NCBI GenBank assembly: GCA_047495785.1 | Contig: JBLDXI010000015.1 | Location: 2,728,001 to 2,792,000 of the forward strand | DNA from: Lepidodermella squamata | Lineage: Eukaryota; Gastrotricha | DNA: 64,000 nucleotides | Direction of reading: 5' to 3' | Part shown: piece after piece, positions 32,707 to 45,211 of the stretch | Layout of the letters: the number at the start of each line of letters is the position of its first letter | Position numbering within the stretch: position 1 is the first letter of the stretch | Program-made: the position numbers and the translations under genes | Notes under the pieces: model-generated | Seen by the model: only the letters and a program-made list of their open reading frames with translations | What the model was told of the DNA's origin: nothing | The model's database searches: none

Positions 32707-33589
32707 AATTTATATATTTTGCTTTCGTTGAGAAGTCTAATTTACGGCATCGAAATTCCTCAGACTTGTACGATATTTCGAATTGTGCATTTTCAGCAAA
32801 AGTAATATCGGGTTGGCTTCTCATACCCAAGAATATGCTTTGGCTTTATCTTCTCTCTCGTTATCGTATGAATACATGGAAATGAGATGAAAATATGCAG
32901 CTTCAGCCTTGGCAAAATGATTTCCCTGTAATACAGGTGGTCAGCCGCTTCGGTTTTTTAAAATATCCTGAGCATTTTTTATATCGCTGAGTGTTACATT
33001 GTGTACGAATGGGCAGTAGCGAGCGAAGCGAGCTTAGCTGACGCTTTTCTCTGTCGTGATTTCATTCAGTCGTATTAAAAAATACTGAAAATAGCATGGA
33101 CTTGCAATTCTCCTTATAATTCTCTTTCGGCCGTGGGGAAGAAAGATTGAAAAACGCGAGCGAAGCGAGCGAAAAATTTGGATTTCGCGACAGAATTTTC
33201 CATGGGAATAGCCTGAAATTACTAAAAAAAACAACCCCTTGGATACACCCCAGCATTCAAAAATAGAACCATCGATGAATTAAATATTCCCTATTTTATT
33301 TTTGAAAAATGAGGTTTTTTGGGTTTTAAGGAATTCGATTTTTGATTTTTTTAACTAAATATCACAAATGTTCGAAAAATATAACTTGATTTTTGAAAAA
33401 ATTACTGGATTTTTTCATAATTTGTTAACAATTTTGTCTTTATCATCGAATTGGCCATCGAATTCGAAGTGAAATTGATCGGAAATTGACCCTAATAATT
33501 CGAAATATAGCGGAAATCCATTCCATAATTGATTTCATGGTGCATGGTGCATTTTGTATACATTTTCAATATAAGAGCGCTACGTCTCA

Positions 33590-33850
33590 CAGTTCACAGT
33601 CGCTCGCGCTCAACATTTAAAATTATCTCTATAATGCGCGCTTCTACTAAACATAGCCGCATCGAAGCGCGCTCGAACCAGGCTTGCAGTTCGCAGTATT
33701 AGCGCGTGCGCATCTGCAACACAATGCGCTCACTGACCAATGAGCGCGCGCGCACATTATTAGGTGCGCGCGTTGACAAATGAGCGTGCGCGCACATTAT
33801 AGAGCGCGCGCAGCAGCCAATACGCGCGCACAACCATTATAAATACCTAA
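33590..33850. repeat. GCGCGC-rich repeat tract
   Basis: Alternating GCGCGC runs, with several copies of an (A)CCAAT-then-GCGCGC unit, for example GACCAATGAGCGCGCGCGC. Similar units occur near 0.59, 12.8, 14.81, 41.68, 56.6 and 57.25 kb. No gene is supported between 32.92 and 34.1 kb. Confidence 0.5.
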
Positions 33851-34099
33851 AAATGGGCCAATCAGCTCTCTAGATGGGTGCCATCCCGGGTGCGCGCCAA
33901 TGCTGAGACCAGGATGAAGGCGCATCCCCCCCGGGACGACGTTTCGTCCTCACCCAGCTAGGGACGGGGTCTTGCCGAGACCAGGATGATCCCCACCATC
34001 CCCCCCTACTTTCTACACTGGCTATGGCAGTTTTTCAGATTTATTGTTTCAAGTCCATCCAACATTAAATATTAAGTTGCTCTCGGACCAGGGGCAGAG

Positions 34100-36880
34100 T
34101 CAGGTATTTCATCATATCATTATATCATCAAATTATCATACATCATTATGATTAATTTGTTTATCATTATATATTTTATTATTATTATTTTTTTGTTATA
34201 TTGACTCGTTTTGATTCTGGGTGACTGGTTTGCAGCTGGTTTGTTTGGGTGGTTCGCTTGGCTTGACGCTTTGTTCTGTTCGTAGGATTGCTCCGTTGTT
34301 CCGAGTCGAGTTCGGGTTTCGGGATTGGTCCTCAACACAAAATAAATTAAGCACGAGGGGAGGCTCAGGTTTACTCAATAAGATTTTTCCGAGACTGCAG
34401 GTGATGGGTGAGTTTCTCAGATGAAGGGCTCAGATGAAGGCTCAAGGCACGTAGGCACGTATGACGTAGGCTCAGGGCGAAGGCTCAGTCAAGGCTCTGC
34501 AAAAGGCGAAGCACAATTGTTTACTATTTCCAGGGCTCACCAGTTGGCTCGGTCAGGGCTCCAACCTGGCTCAGGCTCGCGGGCTCAGGGTGGAGGCTCA
34601 GTCAAGGCTCTGGGCTCAAAGGCTTAAAGGCTCAGTCAAGGCTCGCCAAAATGTCTGTCGTGTATAAAGCACAATAATTAGCCATAATAAGCAAACGTTA
34701 CTTGAATTTGAGGCCTCAGGGTTCTGGGCACGGACAGGCATTGGCTGACGCTGAATTAGACGAGGGCAGGGTATTCTCGGTAGGCTCGAGGGCTAAGGAT
34801 CTAAAGGCAAGGATGAGGTGCACAGCTGTAGAGTAGAAGTTTCTGGCAATGATTGCCGAACTTCAAATATCAACCAGTTAAAATTTTTGCGCCGAGGCAT
34901 AACTGGGATTAAATCGACCAAGTGCCGTATGCGCCATGCGGGAGAATGATCGTTCATGGTCTTATGGCCGAAGCTATCGAAAGATAGTGAAGCTTTGTTG
35001 TATTTAATGTAGTCGGCCATAACATCGCCAGCTGCCAGGCAGCGTTGGCCGTAGCGTTCCAGACGTTCGGTGAAGATGTCTTCAATTGAGGGCACATCAG
35101 CCAGAAATAAAGTGCCAAAGGAATCGGCGTCGTAAGGCAGATCGAGGGCAGCGCGAAGCCCGTTCTCCTGTATTTCAAATTTCAAATAGTCTGTTGATAG
35201 AAGACTTGGGTTGACAGGACCATGCTGGCGAGCCGTACGTGGCCAGGCTTTCGGCCATCGATTTATGAAACATGAGTCCTAGTCGCTGTGGCAAAATCTT
35301 ACGTGTCATGATGCCTCGTAGGTCGTAGGACCCCAGCTCTCGGACGGCACTTCGCGGAGATGCTGGATATGTGGGGCTCCCAGCTGAGTTGAGGGGTCAG
35401 CGTGACACCCAAGTACTTAATTGAGGGTGTTTGTTTTATTGTGTGCTTTCCGAGCTTGAGCGAAATCGAGGGCACTGAGTTATAATATCCAAAAAGCATG
35501 ACCTCGCATTTTTCGAGATTTAAGATCAGGCGCCATTGTTCGCACCAGCCGACCGCGACGTCTAGCTGTGCTTGAATTCGGCGGGTACAGTCGAGCAGCG
35601 ACTTGTCGTAAGCCCAGTTGAGGGCGTCGTCAGCATACGTTCCGTTCGCTACCTTCCGCTTGTCATCGTCGGGCTGCAGTCCCATCGGCTGCATATCCGC
35701 CGTGAAAAAGATGAATAACAGTGGGCTCAGCGGTGAGCCCTGAGGCACACCACTGCAGATCGGGTGTTGTTCGCTGAGCTCGTTGTCGACTTTGAGCTTG
35801 AAGCAACGGCCGCGCAAAAAGTCGGCCACCCAGCGGATTATAGGCTCGGGGACACCGGCTTCAATGAGCTTATTATGCAGGAGTCCATTGTGCCAGACAA
35901 TGTCGAAGGCACTCTTGAAGTCTAGGGCAGCTGCGACGAGCTTCCAATGTCTGGCCAGCGCTATGGCGACGTCGTTGACGAGCCTGAAGGTGGGGTCGGT
36001 GGCACTTCGACCTTGCCAAAAGCCGAACTGGTGTTGCGGCAGCAGGTTTTTGCTTACCAGGAAATCGAAGAGAACTTTTGTCACTAGCAGTTCTAGACAC
36101 TTGCCGAGTGCTGGCAGCAGGGCGACTGGTCTATAGGACTCAGGTAGCTATGGATCTTTGCCTTCTTTATACACTGGTGTGACAATCGCAATTTTCCACG
36201 ACTTGGGTACGTAGCCTGTGTTTAGACTGAGCTCGAAGAGCCGGCGCATGTGGCTAAGCAGACTATTTCCTCCGTTTTTTAGCAGAACGTTTGAGACTTC
36301 ATCGTGGCCGGGTGCCTTGAAGTTTTTCAATTTCTTGAGGAGTGTCTTCAGAGAAGACTTCGGTAAACGGACGTTTAGCGAGCCAGGTATAGCAGCCAAG
36401 GGGCTTGTCTTCTCGGAGCTCTCAACTCCTTCGTCTACTGTTGCCCAAAACTTTTGAGTTGCGGGGGAATCTGAGGTTTTGGCAGGCGCGGAAACAACTT
36501 TGGCGAAGGTTTTAGCTATCAGCTCAGCTTTTGCCTTGCTATCAATCACCGCCTTGCCTAGCGATGTCTTCAGACCTGGAATCGGCCGTCTGCGGTGTTT
36601 CTTGTTCAGCAATCTGGAGGCTGCGGACCATGCCGGTCTCGGGTTGTGGTTATTGAAGTTGTTTGCTATTGATTTGAGGCATCTTTCGCAGTCTTTACGA
36701 TTTTCCTCGCCGACAAGGTTTGCAATTTTCTTCCTGATCATGTTAAGTGCTGTTTTTACGTAAGAGCTGCTGGTTTCGCAATGCAGCTGTTGAAGTTCGT
36801 TGCGCTGCTGTAGTGCTGTTGCGATCGTCTTCGTTAGTTTCCAACCTTGGATTGCATTTGCCTTGCAGATTTAGAGCGAA
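34100..36880 (-). mobile_element. 5'-truncated LINE (same family as the 57.7-62.9 kb element)
   Basis: The minus-strand frames 36741-36148, 36084-35299 and 35185-34793 are collinear with ORF2 of the fuller element. They run VGEENRKDCERCLK, FKAPGHDEVSNVLLKNGG, LLPQHQFGFWQGRSATDP, CSGVPQGSPLSPLLFIFFTADM, TYADDALNWAYDKSLLDC (YADD catalytic motif) and LRAALDLPYDADSFG. A TAG after GKDP and small shifts break it. The endonuclease and ORF1 are absent, with truncation near 36.88 kb. The 3' region (34.36-34.66 kb) is full of GGCTCA / GAGCCTTGA repeats like those after the other copy, then an AT-rich tail. Confidence 0.85.
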
Positions 36881-39800
36881 ACGTCAACTGTTGCGCAATT
36901 TTACAGCGAATCACCGGTGAATCATCGCAGCTTTTTCTGAAATTTTCACCCAATTTGCTCATTTTGAAGCAAATTTATGACACAGTCCGGACTGGGGTGC
37001 AGATTTTACCCCAAAATTATCGTTTTATCCCTCAAAAATCGACGAAAATAAATATATTACAGCTATTTTCGCACAAATTCGCGATTACTTTGAATATACT
37101 CTGAAATAGAGTGCGTTTTTGCATGTCTGCTTCTTTAGATCACCTCTTTTGAAGCAAACTTTTTCTAATTGAGAAGGTTTCGCCAAGTTGATCAAGGAAT
37201 AGCGTGGGATAAAGCGTGGAATAGCGTGGAATAGGCTGGAATAAATGTTTGCTCGTTTCGATCACAACCCTCATAATATTCTTTACTTCGGTGACATTCA
37301 AAAAATTAATTTTTGTTTTTCCATGGCTTTTTCGAGGGCCATAACCACGAAAATTGATTTTCAGGTGGCTTAAGTTGATGCAAACCCAGCCTAATAATGC
37401 TTTTATGTACCGTAATCCGGTACAATTTTGGGGGCGTATGTTGGAACCTTCCTTATGTTGGGTTAAGGTTTAAGGTTTAAGTTTTCCTCTCATTTCCAAA
37501 GCAACCATTGTTGCGTATTGGGACTCACCATTGTTCGCGTATATAAAATGGAGCAATAGAAGAAAATTCCTATGTTCGATTAAAAAACCCATGTACAAAA
37601 GAGAGAAAATTTGCAGGTTTTGAAGGTTTTATCCGCTAAACCTGGTTTAAACCAAGAATTTTGCAAACCATGTACGAGGAGGTTTACAAAAAAACGGGTA
37701 TTACGGCCCAACCGGAGGATGGCACGCCTTGTGGAGCCATTGCTCGATGGCGCGGTATTCAAAATTTCGAAAAGTTGAACATTATTATATTATAATCATA
37801 GAGATCAGATTAATCTGATCTCTATGATTATAATATTATTCGTTCAATAATATCTACATTTTCAGCTGCTATATTACTCGCACAATTCCTCGACGGTCCC
37901 GGCCATTTCGTTTGCGATCGGTCAACACGAAAGGTTTTCTGCGTTGAATTTATAGCAAAACAAGTATTAAGTATTCAATATTATAGTATCGCTAATTTCA
38001 TTTATAATCGGCGAACGCTCGGGTATACGCGTATTATTACTAATTTTTCCACGCTCAGGACCGTTGAAAGATTATTATTTTCAGGCATTGAATATTATAT
38101 ATTATACTGTCCCCAATCCGCCCCTACGCCAAATTATAAATCAACTAAATTGCCCAAGTTTATTTTGTTACGATTACGTCATTTGAGCTGAAGTGAGAAA
38201 TGAGGTCATAATCGTGTTGACATTTTTCAGAATTTTAGAGACATAAACAACAATTCGTAATCATAAATGGAAGCTATCAGGTGGATTTTCCTTGGGTTTT
38301 CAGCCGAGTTGATCGATAAGGCGAAAGCGCTGGATTTCGCCATGATGCAACGGTATTTACTAATATCGAACTGATTACGATTAGGTATACTGATTACCTT
38401 CAAGGCACATAATTAGTCGACTGGCTGCAGATTAGTTGCAGATTTCATGATTTTTCGCCATTTTGGGAATGCCCAACTTCATTTTTTGATGAAAGTAATG
38501 TAAAAAAATACAAAATTCAACAGAAGCTAAATTCACCTGAACAATAATAGTCAGGTATTGGCGATGGATTCTCCTTGTTACCCAGCTCAATGGCAAATTC
38601 AGAGATAATTTTTGCCAATTCCCATGAAAGTTCAAAAATACATCTCGTTTTGAGAACTAAAAATGACGAACTGAATTGGCATGGAGCAGCAACGCGGTTG
38701 CGCTGTCTCACTGTTACGTAACTATGGGTTGTCCCTTTTTTCCGGGAAATATTAGCCGCTTTTACACTACAAGGACATATGTATTTCTGACTGTTCATAG
38801 TAATTAAGTCCACACAATAGTATTACATGTTGCGCAATCGCCGCAAGCGATGAAAATGCCAAATTGAAATTTAATTTTTTGGAAATCCGAGTTTCAATTT
38901 GAAGGTTATTGTAATTTTTGAGGTAATTATTGAGGTGCTGAAGGAATATTGCGTAAGTATTGACGGTAAAAAATAATAAGATAATGGCGGTGAGAGATTT
39001 ATGTCATTTTTGTCACTAAAATATATTATCAGCTGTAGTGATCATGGCTTCTCTTATCGCTTCATGAGATTAGACTCAGCATTTGAAATGAATTTCTAGC
39101 ATTAATTGGCAGCTAAGCCAAATAAAAGATCCATTTCCTGCTCGAGAATTTGATTGGAATGTTTTTCTTATTTGATTACAATTTTGGCTTCGACGAATGC
39201 TCAGTTGAATTTATTATTTTTGGGTCTGAGGTTCCAAGCTGAACAAATTAAGGTGGATAACCCGCGGAGAAAATCGATTATTTGCGGCCGAACAAGCCCT
39301 TTATTAAGCTTCTAATTATTGTTTTAAAGTTTGAGAGCCGCAGCAATATTCTCGTGCCAACCTAACAGCCTAATTTGAAAAATTTCTTTGTTATTTTTCT
39401 CATTTTGGATGCATCAAGATGTATGCCCTGTTTATGGAAAATTTGATTACAGGCCTCAAAAACAGTAATTTTTGTCAATTGTTTCTATCAACGGTAGGTA
39501 TTTTCATTTTTCTTTCAAAATAACTGCAATTATTGGCAGTTATTTTCCCGAGGGATGGAGAAGCAATCAAAAGGCGGAGTGACCAATTTTCCCGAATTTT
39601 TTGCATCATTCTAAATAATTATAAAGAATTTTTGATACCTTCAAACCCGTAAAACCTGAAAGTTAAAAATCGAGAAAACTCGAGTTTGAGTATTGCGCAA
39701 TCAATTCTTCGTCTTAATTAATGACGCACATATTAATTATACTTCATACTTACGCTCTCGTGTAAAAGCGGCTATTTACTTATGAAAGGCATTTTAAAAT

Positions 39801-41030
39801 TATTTAAAATTCAAGCGTGGAGATTTGCCCAAGTTCTTATAATTAATGATCGTGGCCTCGTTGACATGGCTTCTCAGCAGTGTTTGCGGTGAGCAATAAT
39901 AATTCAGTCGGTTCATTGTTGACGGGCAATTTTTTCATCAAAATTCAAGGTTAGCTAATTTACAAAGAAAATTGTCCGCGGTCCTGATCGTCCAGCCATG
40001 CCTCCGGTAGGCTGTCGAGATTCTAAGCGCGTATAATTCCTGAATTCTGAATCATTTAATAACAATAACAATAAATTATTGGTTAGGTAACTGTGAAATC
40101 CCATCCAATTTTTTATCTAGCTATTTTTTCAAATCGACACCGCGGGAAAAAGCTGGAAAACTCAATTGTTCTCAATCGTTCCATAATATTCTATGATCTC
40201 ACTTGCTTCTTGCAGATGATACATTGAAAATCAAAAGGGGACGTTTTAACAATTGGAATTAGAAATTATATAGGACAACACTAGAAAAGTGTCCCGGAGT
40301 AATTGGATTTTTAGAAAGATCTCGGATCAAGTTTTAGCCTAACTTAGGAAAAGATGCGGAAAGTTTAAGCTAGATTCCAACATACCCCCCTTGAACACTC
40401 TCGTCCACGCAAACTACGATTTGCCCTGTACGCATTAAATAAGCTTTTTCCATGCGGTTTTCGATGTATCCTGATCGGGGTTGGGTCAAGGATCATCCCC
40501 GTATTTTCAAATCTTCGAAATTCGAAATTTAAAGAGTAATGGGTGGCAGTTCAATCGCTGACTGGAAAATCGATCTGGCATTGAAAATGAGCGTGAATTC
40601 CAAGTGCTAATAAGGTTGCAAAATTGCAAAGTGTTTTGTTCATTTCTGAAACTAGTTCAAAGACACCGTGACGCAACAATGGTGACTCAACTTGAAGGAA
40701 AAGTTCAGAAAAACCCGCAAATAAATACTCGATTACGCGCTTTAATAAATCGGAGTTTAATAAATCGGATGTGCTTTGTATGCACATCGCAAAACCCATG
40801 AAAATATCTAAGACTGTTTTAGCTCGCAAACATTAATTTTGCAATGGTCTCAAATATCCTAAAAAACGTCGAGAATTGCCGAAAGATTATTTTGGGTTTT
40901 TCACATATTTTAATTAAACACCAGGAAAACCCGTCTATATCTGAATGGATGGAAACGTTGCTTCATAAATCGGAGTTTATCAGCTTCGGTTTTTATTAAA
41001 AAGCCCAATTAAATTCAGAAATTCAGAAAT
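36881..41030. other. Gene-poor AT-rich interval
   Basis: No ORF with recognisable motifs or plausible exon structure on either strand in about 4 kb. The one structured item is the 56-nt palindrome at 37784-37839. Introns of an undetected gene cannot be excluded. Confidence 0.5.
37784..37839. repeat. 56-nt near-perfect AT-rich palindrome
   Basis: Two 28-nt arms meet at 37811/37812 with one mismatch and no spacer. The core is GAGATCAGATTAATCTGATC. It could extrude as a cruciform. It is not part of an identified element. Confidence 0.8.
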
Positions 41031-41035
41031 TCAGA

Positions 41036-41434
41036 AGGCCATACGCTGCATTCATTGATTTCTCTAGCGCTTTCGACACGTTAAATCGGGTTTTATTGGC
41101 GAAAAAGCTTGATAAGAGAGGCACATCCCCGCTCTTTAAACGAATCATAAACGAGATGTATAGTGATAATTCGCTTATACTACGCTACAAAAATAAGCTC
41201 ATTAATAACAACATAATATACAATAATATTGGTGTGAGACAGGGCGACCCACTTTCCCCTCTACTTTTTTGCCTTTTTATTGACGATCTGCTACCAGAGC
41301 TCCTGGCCACCGCGCCAGGCCTCTCGCTATACACACTAACAGTAATTTGCCTACTATACGCAGATGACCTTGTTCCATTGGCGAAGAGCTGCCTCGCCGG
41401 CGATATCGCGAGTACGATGAAGGCGTTGTGCTGA
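41036..41434 (+). pseudogene. Reverse-transcriptase fragment of another non-LTR element
   Basis: The frame reads AFIDFSSAFDTLNRVLLAKK (starting at about 41040), then NEMYSDNSLI, GVRQGDPLSPLLFCLFIDDL and LLYADDLVPLA before a stop. These are RT motifs with the YADD catalytic pair. The sequence differs clearly from the LINEs at 34-37 and 57-63 kb. There is no endonuclease, and the rest of the RT is absent. A short isolated relic. Confidence 0.7.
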
Positions 41435-41839
41435 AAATACCGGCAGCAGAGCCGATATCACCTGCTGATTTTGTGCTAAAGCGAAGTGAAGTTAGTTTGA
41501 GAGAATGTTTAAGGAATTTTACCAAAATTAGTGTAATACCCGGGACGGTATGGATACCACACGGGTTCGACACGGGAATGAGTGGAAATAACAGTCAGGC
41601 AGAAATTATACAAACCTCATCATATTATTATTATGCACTGTTCTCGTATTTATACTGAGGCGCGCAGGCCGCTATTGGTTGGTATACGGACCAATCGCGC
41701 TCGACTTGCGTGTCGCGCGACCGCATAGCGATGAACGCGGTATTTGTCTTGCGATAAAACGTAAGAAAAAATTAAATCGATTTTAGTGGCATGTTATCAC
41801 GGTTGGACCATAGGGGCCAGAGTAATACCGTCATTTGGG

Positions 41840-42115
41840 GCAAAATGAACCTTTGGGGCTAATTGGCCAAAAATTGAGGTTTCCACATTTTTATCGATAG
41901 CTCAAAAACTACAAGGTAAACCCAGATGAAAGTGGCTGGGCCTATCATAGGCTGTTTAGGTCTAACTTAGCCCCAAAATTATAACCTAGGGCTAAGGTAG
42001 GGCTGCGATTGAAAATTAGCTCTAGAGTAGGCCTACGAAATTGGCAACTGAAATTTTAGGACTACAGTAGGTCTAAAATAGTGTTGGGACTAATTTAGGC
42101 CTGCAATTCCACATA
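41840..42115 (+). repeat. TAGGCCTA-rich repeat, copy A
   Basis: It includes CCCAGATGAAAGT near its start, then multiple GGGCTAA, TAGGCCTA and TAGGTCTAA words. The same word set in reverse is at 47275-47451, ending AACTTTCATCTGGGT. A dispersed element of unknown type. Confidence 0.5.
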
Positions 42116-42842
42116 AAAACCCGAGTTGCTTGTTACTGCAGGCCTGAACAATTTTCACATTGCAAACAACGCTCACATACGTCAAGCTATGCAAAATAAT
42201 GAAACTAATCAAGCTTGCACTGATTTTCATCGAACATTAGGTCAAATGCTAGGCTATTGGTGAGAAATTCTACTTACCCGGATTTCGGATATCGCTTTTT
42301 CGTTGAAATGATACTCGAGGACGTTACACGACATCGGAAAAAACGCGGCCAAGTCACCGAGCCAATAGGAGATCGAGACGCCAAAGCTAGGAAAAGAGCA
42401 ACCAGTCGCGCAAAACACGCAGAAAATAAACGAGAGAAATTTTGATTAAAAATCGAATGAATGATGTTGAAGCGTGAATAAAACAACAGCATTTCCAGCG
42501 ATATTTTTTCTACTTTATTAATTCTAAGATTTGTAAAATTTATAGGCACAAATTGTTCAAGTTTTTATACATCAATCACAAGTTTTCTCGTTACAATGAA
42601 CCAACAGGATAATTTGAGCGAGTTTGATGATCCTCGTCGGTTTCAAATAGGAAGAAATACGAAATAACCGGGCAAGTGTCGCATATGGCTCTAACGTAAA
42701 AAATTGGCACGATAATAACATTTGTACGATAAAAATTTTATGGAGGAAGTGAGCAAGCAATTTTTGAAGTAGTTTTTTCAACAAAGTCATTTCAAAAAGT
42801 TTGGCAGAGCGCGCAGTAGATGAGAAACATTTCCACAGATTT

Positions 42843-43795
42843 CTAATTTTCCACCTCGTCTTCACTGGCAGCATACCAGGCTTCGCCCTGCTCCCGCTTG
42901 TTCAGAACCTCCCAAAACGTCATGCTGGACTCACTGGTATGATAAGAGTACTCCTCGTCGATCGAGTCGAACAACTCGTCGTAGCTGGAGCCGCGCGATG
43001 TATCGTCGCTCTCCAGAGTGTCCTCAATCCAACCGCCGAACAAGCCCGGCTTTAGCACCTTTTTCTTTTGCTTTACCGGTGATATCTGCATGTATTTTAG
43101 AACAAACTATAACACAAATTTTCACAATTTGTTTATTCAAACCTCGCATTTCATCCCCGCTGAATCATTTGCATCATTTGCATCATTTCCAGAGGCGCCG
43201 ACCAGACGCTTCGGCGAGCTAGTCCAAGCAGGGTTCGACAGGAACGGGATGAGAGGCTGCTGTTCGGCTGCTGTTCGGAGATCGACGACTGCGTTTACGC
43301 TCTAAAAAGTTAATAATTCTTACAACTTATCAGATTTATTTCAGAAAATTACCGGTTCCTCGCTAGTATCGTCGGAGATTACTGTTGTTGAGTGCAATGT
43401 TGAGTGGGGCTGAAAAATAAAAAAATTTGAAAAATCGAACATTCAAATAAAAATTAAGGGCTACTTACGATTTCCATTTTTCCGTCATTTTGTCCGTCAT
43501 TCCAATACAACGAGTCGAGCATTGTCGGGAAAACTAGCGTTTCAGCAACCTGTTGACAATAACAATAAATAAATCATCAACACGTTCTATTTTCTCTTAC
43601 TGTAATATTTTCCGAATAATCGCTCGTGTTACTCTTCTTCGGGAGTGGCGACGAGGCTTCCGACTGGGCGGCAACTTGATCAAGGTGCCGTTTTTCGCAA
43701 ACCTGTAGAAAATAGCTCAACTTGAGAAAAATATTGCAAAAAAATCTGAATACCCTTGAATCATCAGGCGCAAAGAAGTTGCCATTAGATGCCAT
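42843..43795 (-). CDS. Uncharacterised acidic/Ser-rich protein, six exons
   Basis: On the minus strand, ATG at 43795 (MASNGNFFAPDDSR) is followed by exons joined by five phase-0 GT-AG introns of roughly 45-60 nt: VCEKRHLDQVAAQSEASS, VAETLVFPTMLDSLYWND, PHSTLHSTTVISDDTSEEP, SVNAVVDLRTAAEQQPL and ISPVKQKKKVLKPGLFGGWI. It ends KREQGEAWYAASEDEVEN. All introns being phase 0 with consistent borders makes the gene credible. The sequence is hydrophilic, with a basic KQKKK stretch that could be a nuclear signal and a conserved-looking aromatic/acidic C-terminus. No domain is recognised. It faces the BEN-domain gene across about 1.4 kb. Confidence 0.65.
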
Positions 43796-44267
43796 TTATA
43801 TCAACAATTACTAATATTTTTGAATGCAAAAGTCATTATCATTGAGTCCAGCAAACAACATCGGAGGCTCATTGCCTTGTAAGCCGAACATTGTCGATAG
43901 AATTGCAACCCGCAAATTAAGTAGAGTGTAAAATCTAAAAAGAATACAAGAAAATACTTTAATTGATTTCGCGAAAATAAAGATTGTCAAAACGGTTGAT
44001 GAGACAGGTACCAGGTACAATTTTGAACAGGCACTAATTTGAGCACTTATTTTTCGCTTATTTTTCAGGAATTATTGTTGAAAATTGTAGAAACATTTTA
44101 TAAACATTTTTCAACATTTCAGTTTTTACAGGCAAAACGTCAAAGAGACTTTTCTAATAAAATCTTACAATAATTTTGAAAATTTGAACGAAACGACTAT
44201 AGAATTGATTTTTCTGATTATGAGACAACTTGTAAATGTCCGAAATTGTACCGAATTTAAGTAGATT

Positions 44268-44720
44268 TCAATTGATGTCACGGGCATCGACTAAATTCGG
44301 GTATTGAAAGATGAATTTGAACCCGCTCACACTGTAAAAATAGCAGAAGGAAACGCTATGTTGAAAAATGTTTATGAAATGGTCGCCACCTGAAGCGGTG
44401 ACTTTGTGAATAACGCCGCGATAAGGCTCAACTCTGAGCTCCGTTGCCCGCAGGTAGACGTTGTCAGCACGGTCGTGAACGGCGTATTTGACGAGGTAGA
44501 AACGACCGTCAACGTGGATGTAATCGCCTTTCTTGAAGACGAGAGAAAGATTGGGATCGACGCGTTGTCTCACCTTACACCACGTCTTCGGGTCGTCGTC
44601 GAAATCGATGCCAATACCTTCTTCAAGGGATTCTTTCTTCGCCGAGCATGTAAACCTGGCCATATGAGACGGAGAAAAAAAAGGAAAAGCGATGGCTAAA
44701 ATAATTTGGTCTAAATTCAA
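44268..44720 (-). CDS. Uncharacterised small protein, possibly chromatin-type
   Basis: The likely start is the internal Met before ARFTCSAKKESLEEG. The sequence FKKGDYIHVDGRFYLVKYAV, followed by VYLRATELRVEPYRG, looks like a compact beta-rich domain of BAH/chromo-barrel type, but this is only a resemblance. After TASG the frame becomes hydrophobic and AT-rich. A GT-AG intron there would lead almost directly to a stop, so the true C-terminus may be near 44.34 kb. It may be a first exon of a larger gene. Confidence 0.4.
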   Translation of the reverse strand: MNLDQIILAIAFPFFSPSHMARFTCSAKKESLEEGIGIDFDDDPKTWCKVRQRVDPNLSLVFKKGDYIHVDGRFYLVKYAVHDRADNVYLRATELRVEPYRGVIHKVTASGGDHFINIFQHSVSFCYFYSVSGFKFIFQYPNLVDARDIN

Positions 44721-45211
44721 CTGTAAAATTCACGTGTGACATCACAGCATACGAAACAGCGGAATTAACCTAAGCTATGGTTTGTTTGGTGTCATCTAAA
44801 GAGCAGCATTTCTGGGTATCATGCCTTTTGAGCTGGCTCGCCGCGACTTTGCTCCGATGCTTCGCCTAAAATAATGTGTTTTATTTTTTTCACATAAAAT
44901 TATATTTTTCATGAATTCGCAAATTAAATTTTAATATTAATGATTAAACAAAAATAAAATATGATTTTCGCGCCAAAATTTGTCAAGCGGCCGGCGTGCT
45001 CGTTGAGCAGCATGCTCGTGGTCGTTTCAGCTGAAGTTTCAAGTCCCCATCAAGATCCTGATACCCTGGTTTGTTACAGGAACACGGCGATATGTCCCTT
45101 TCTGGCCCATTCTTCCTTCCTTCTATCACACTCCATTATAACTTCAGAATTTTTAGCATTTCTTTCATTTCAGGTTTTTCCGGTAACTTTTTCGGTTTTA
45201 CTTGCTTCGAT

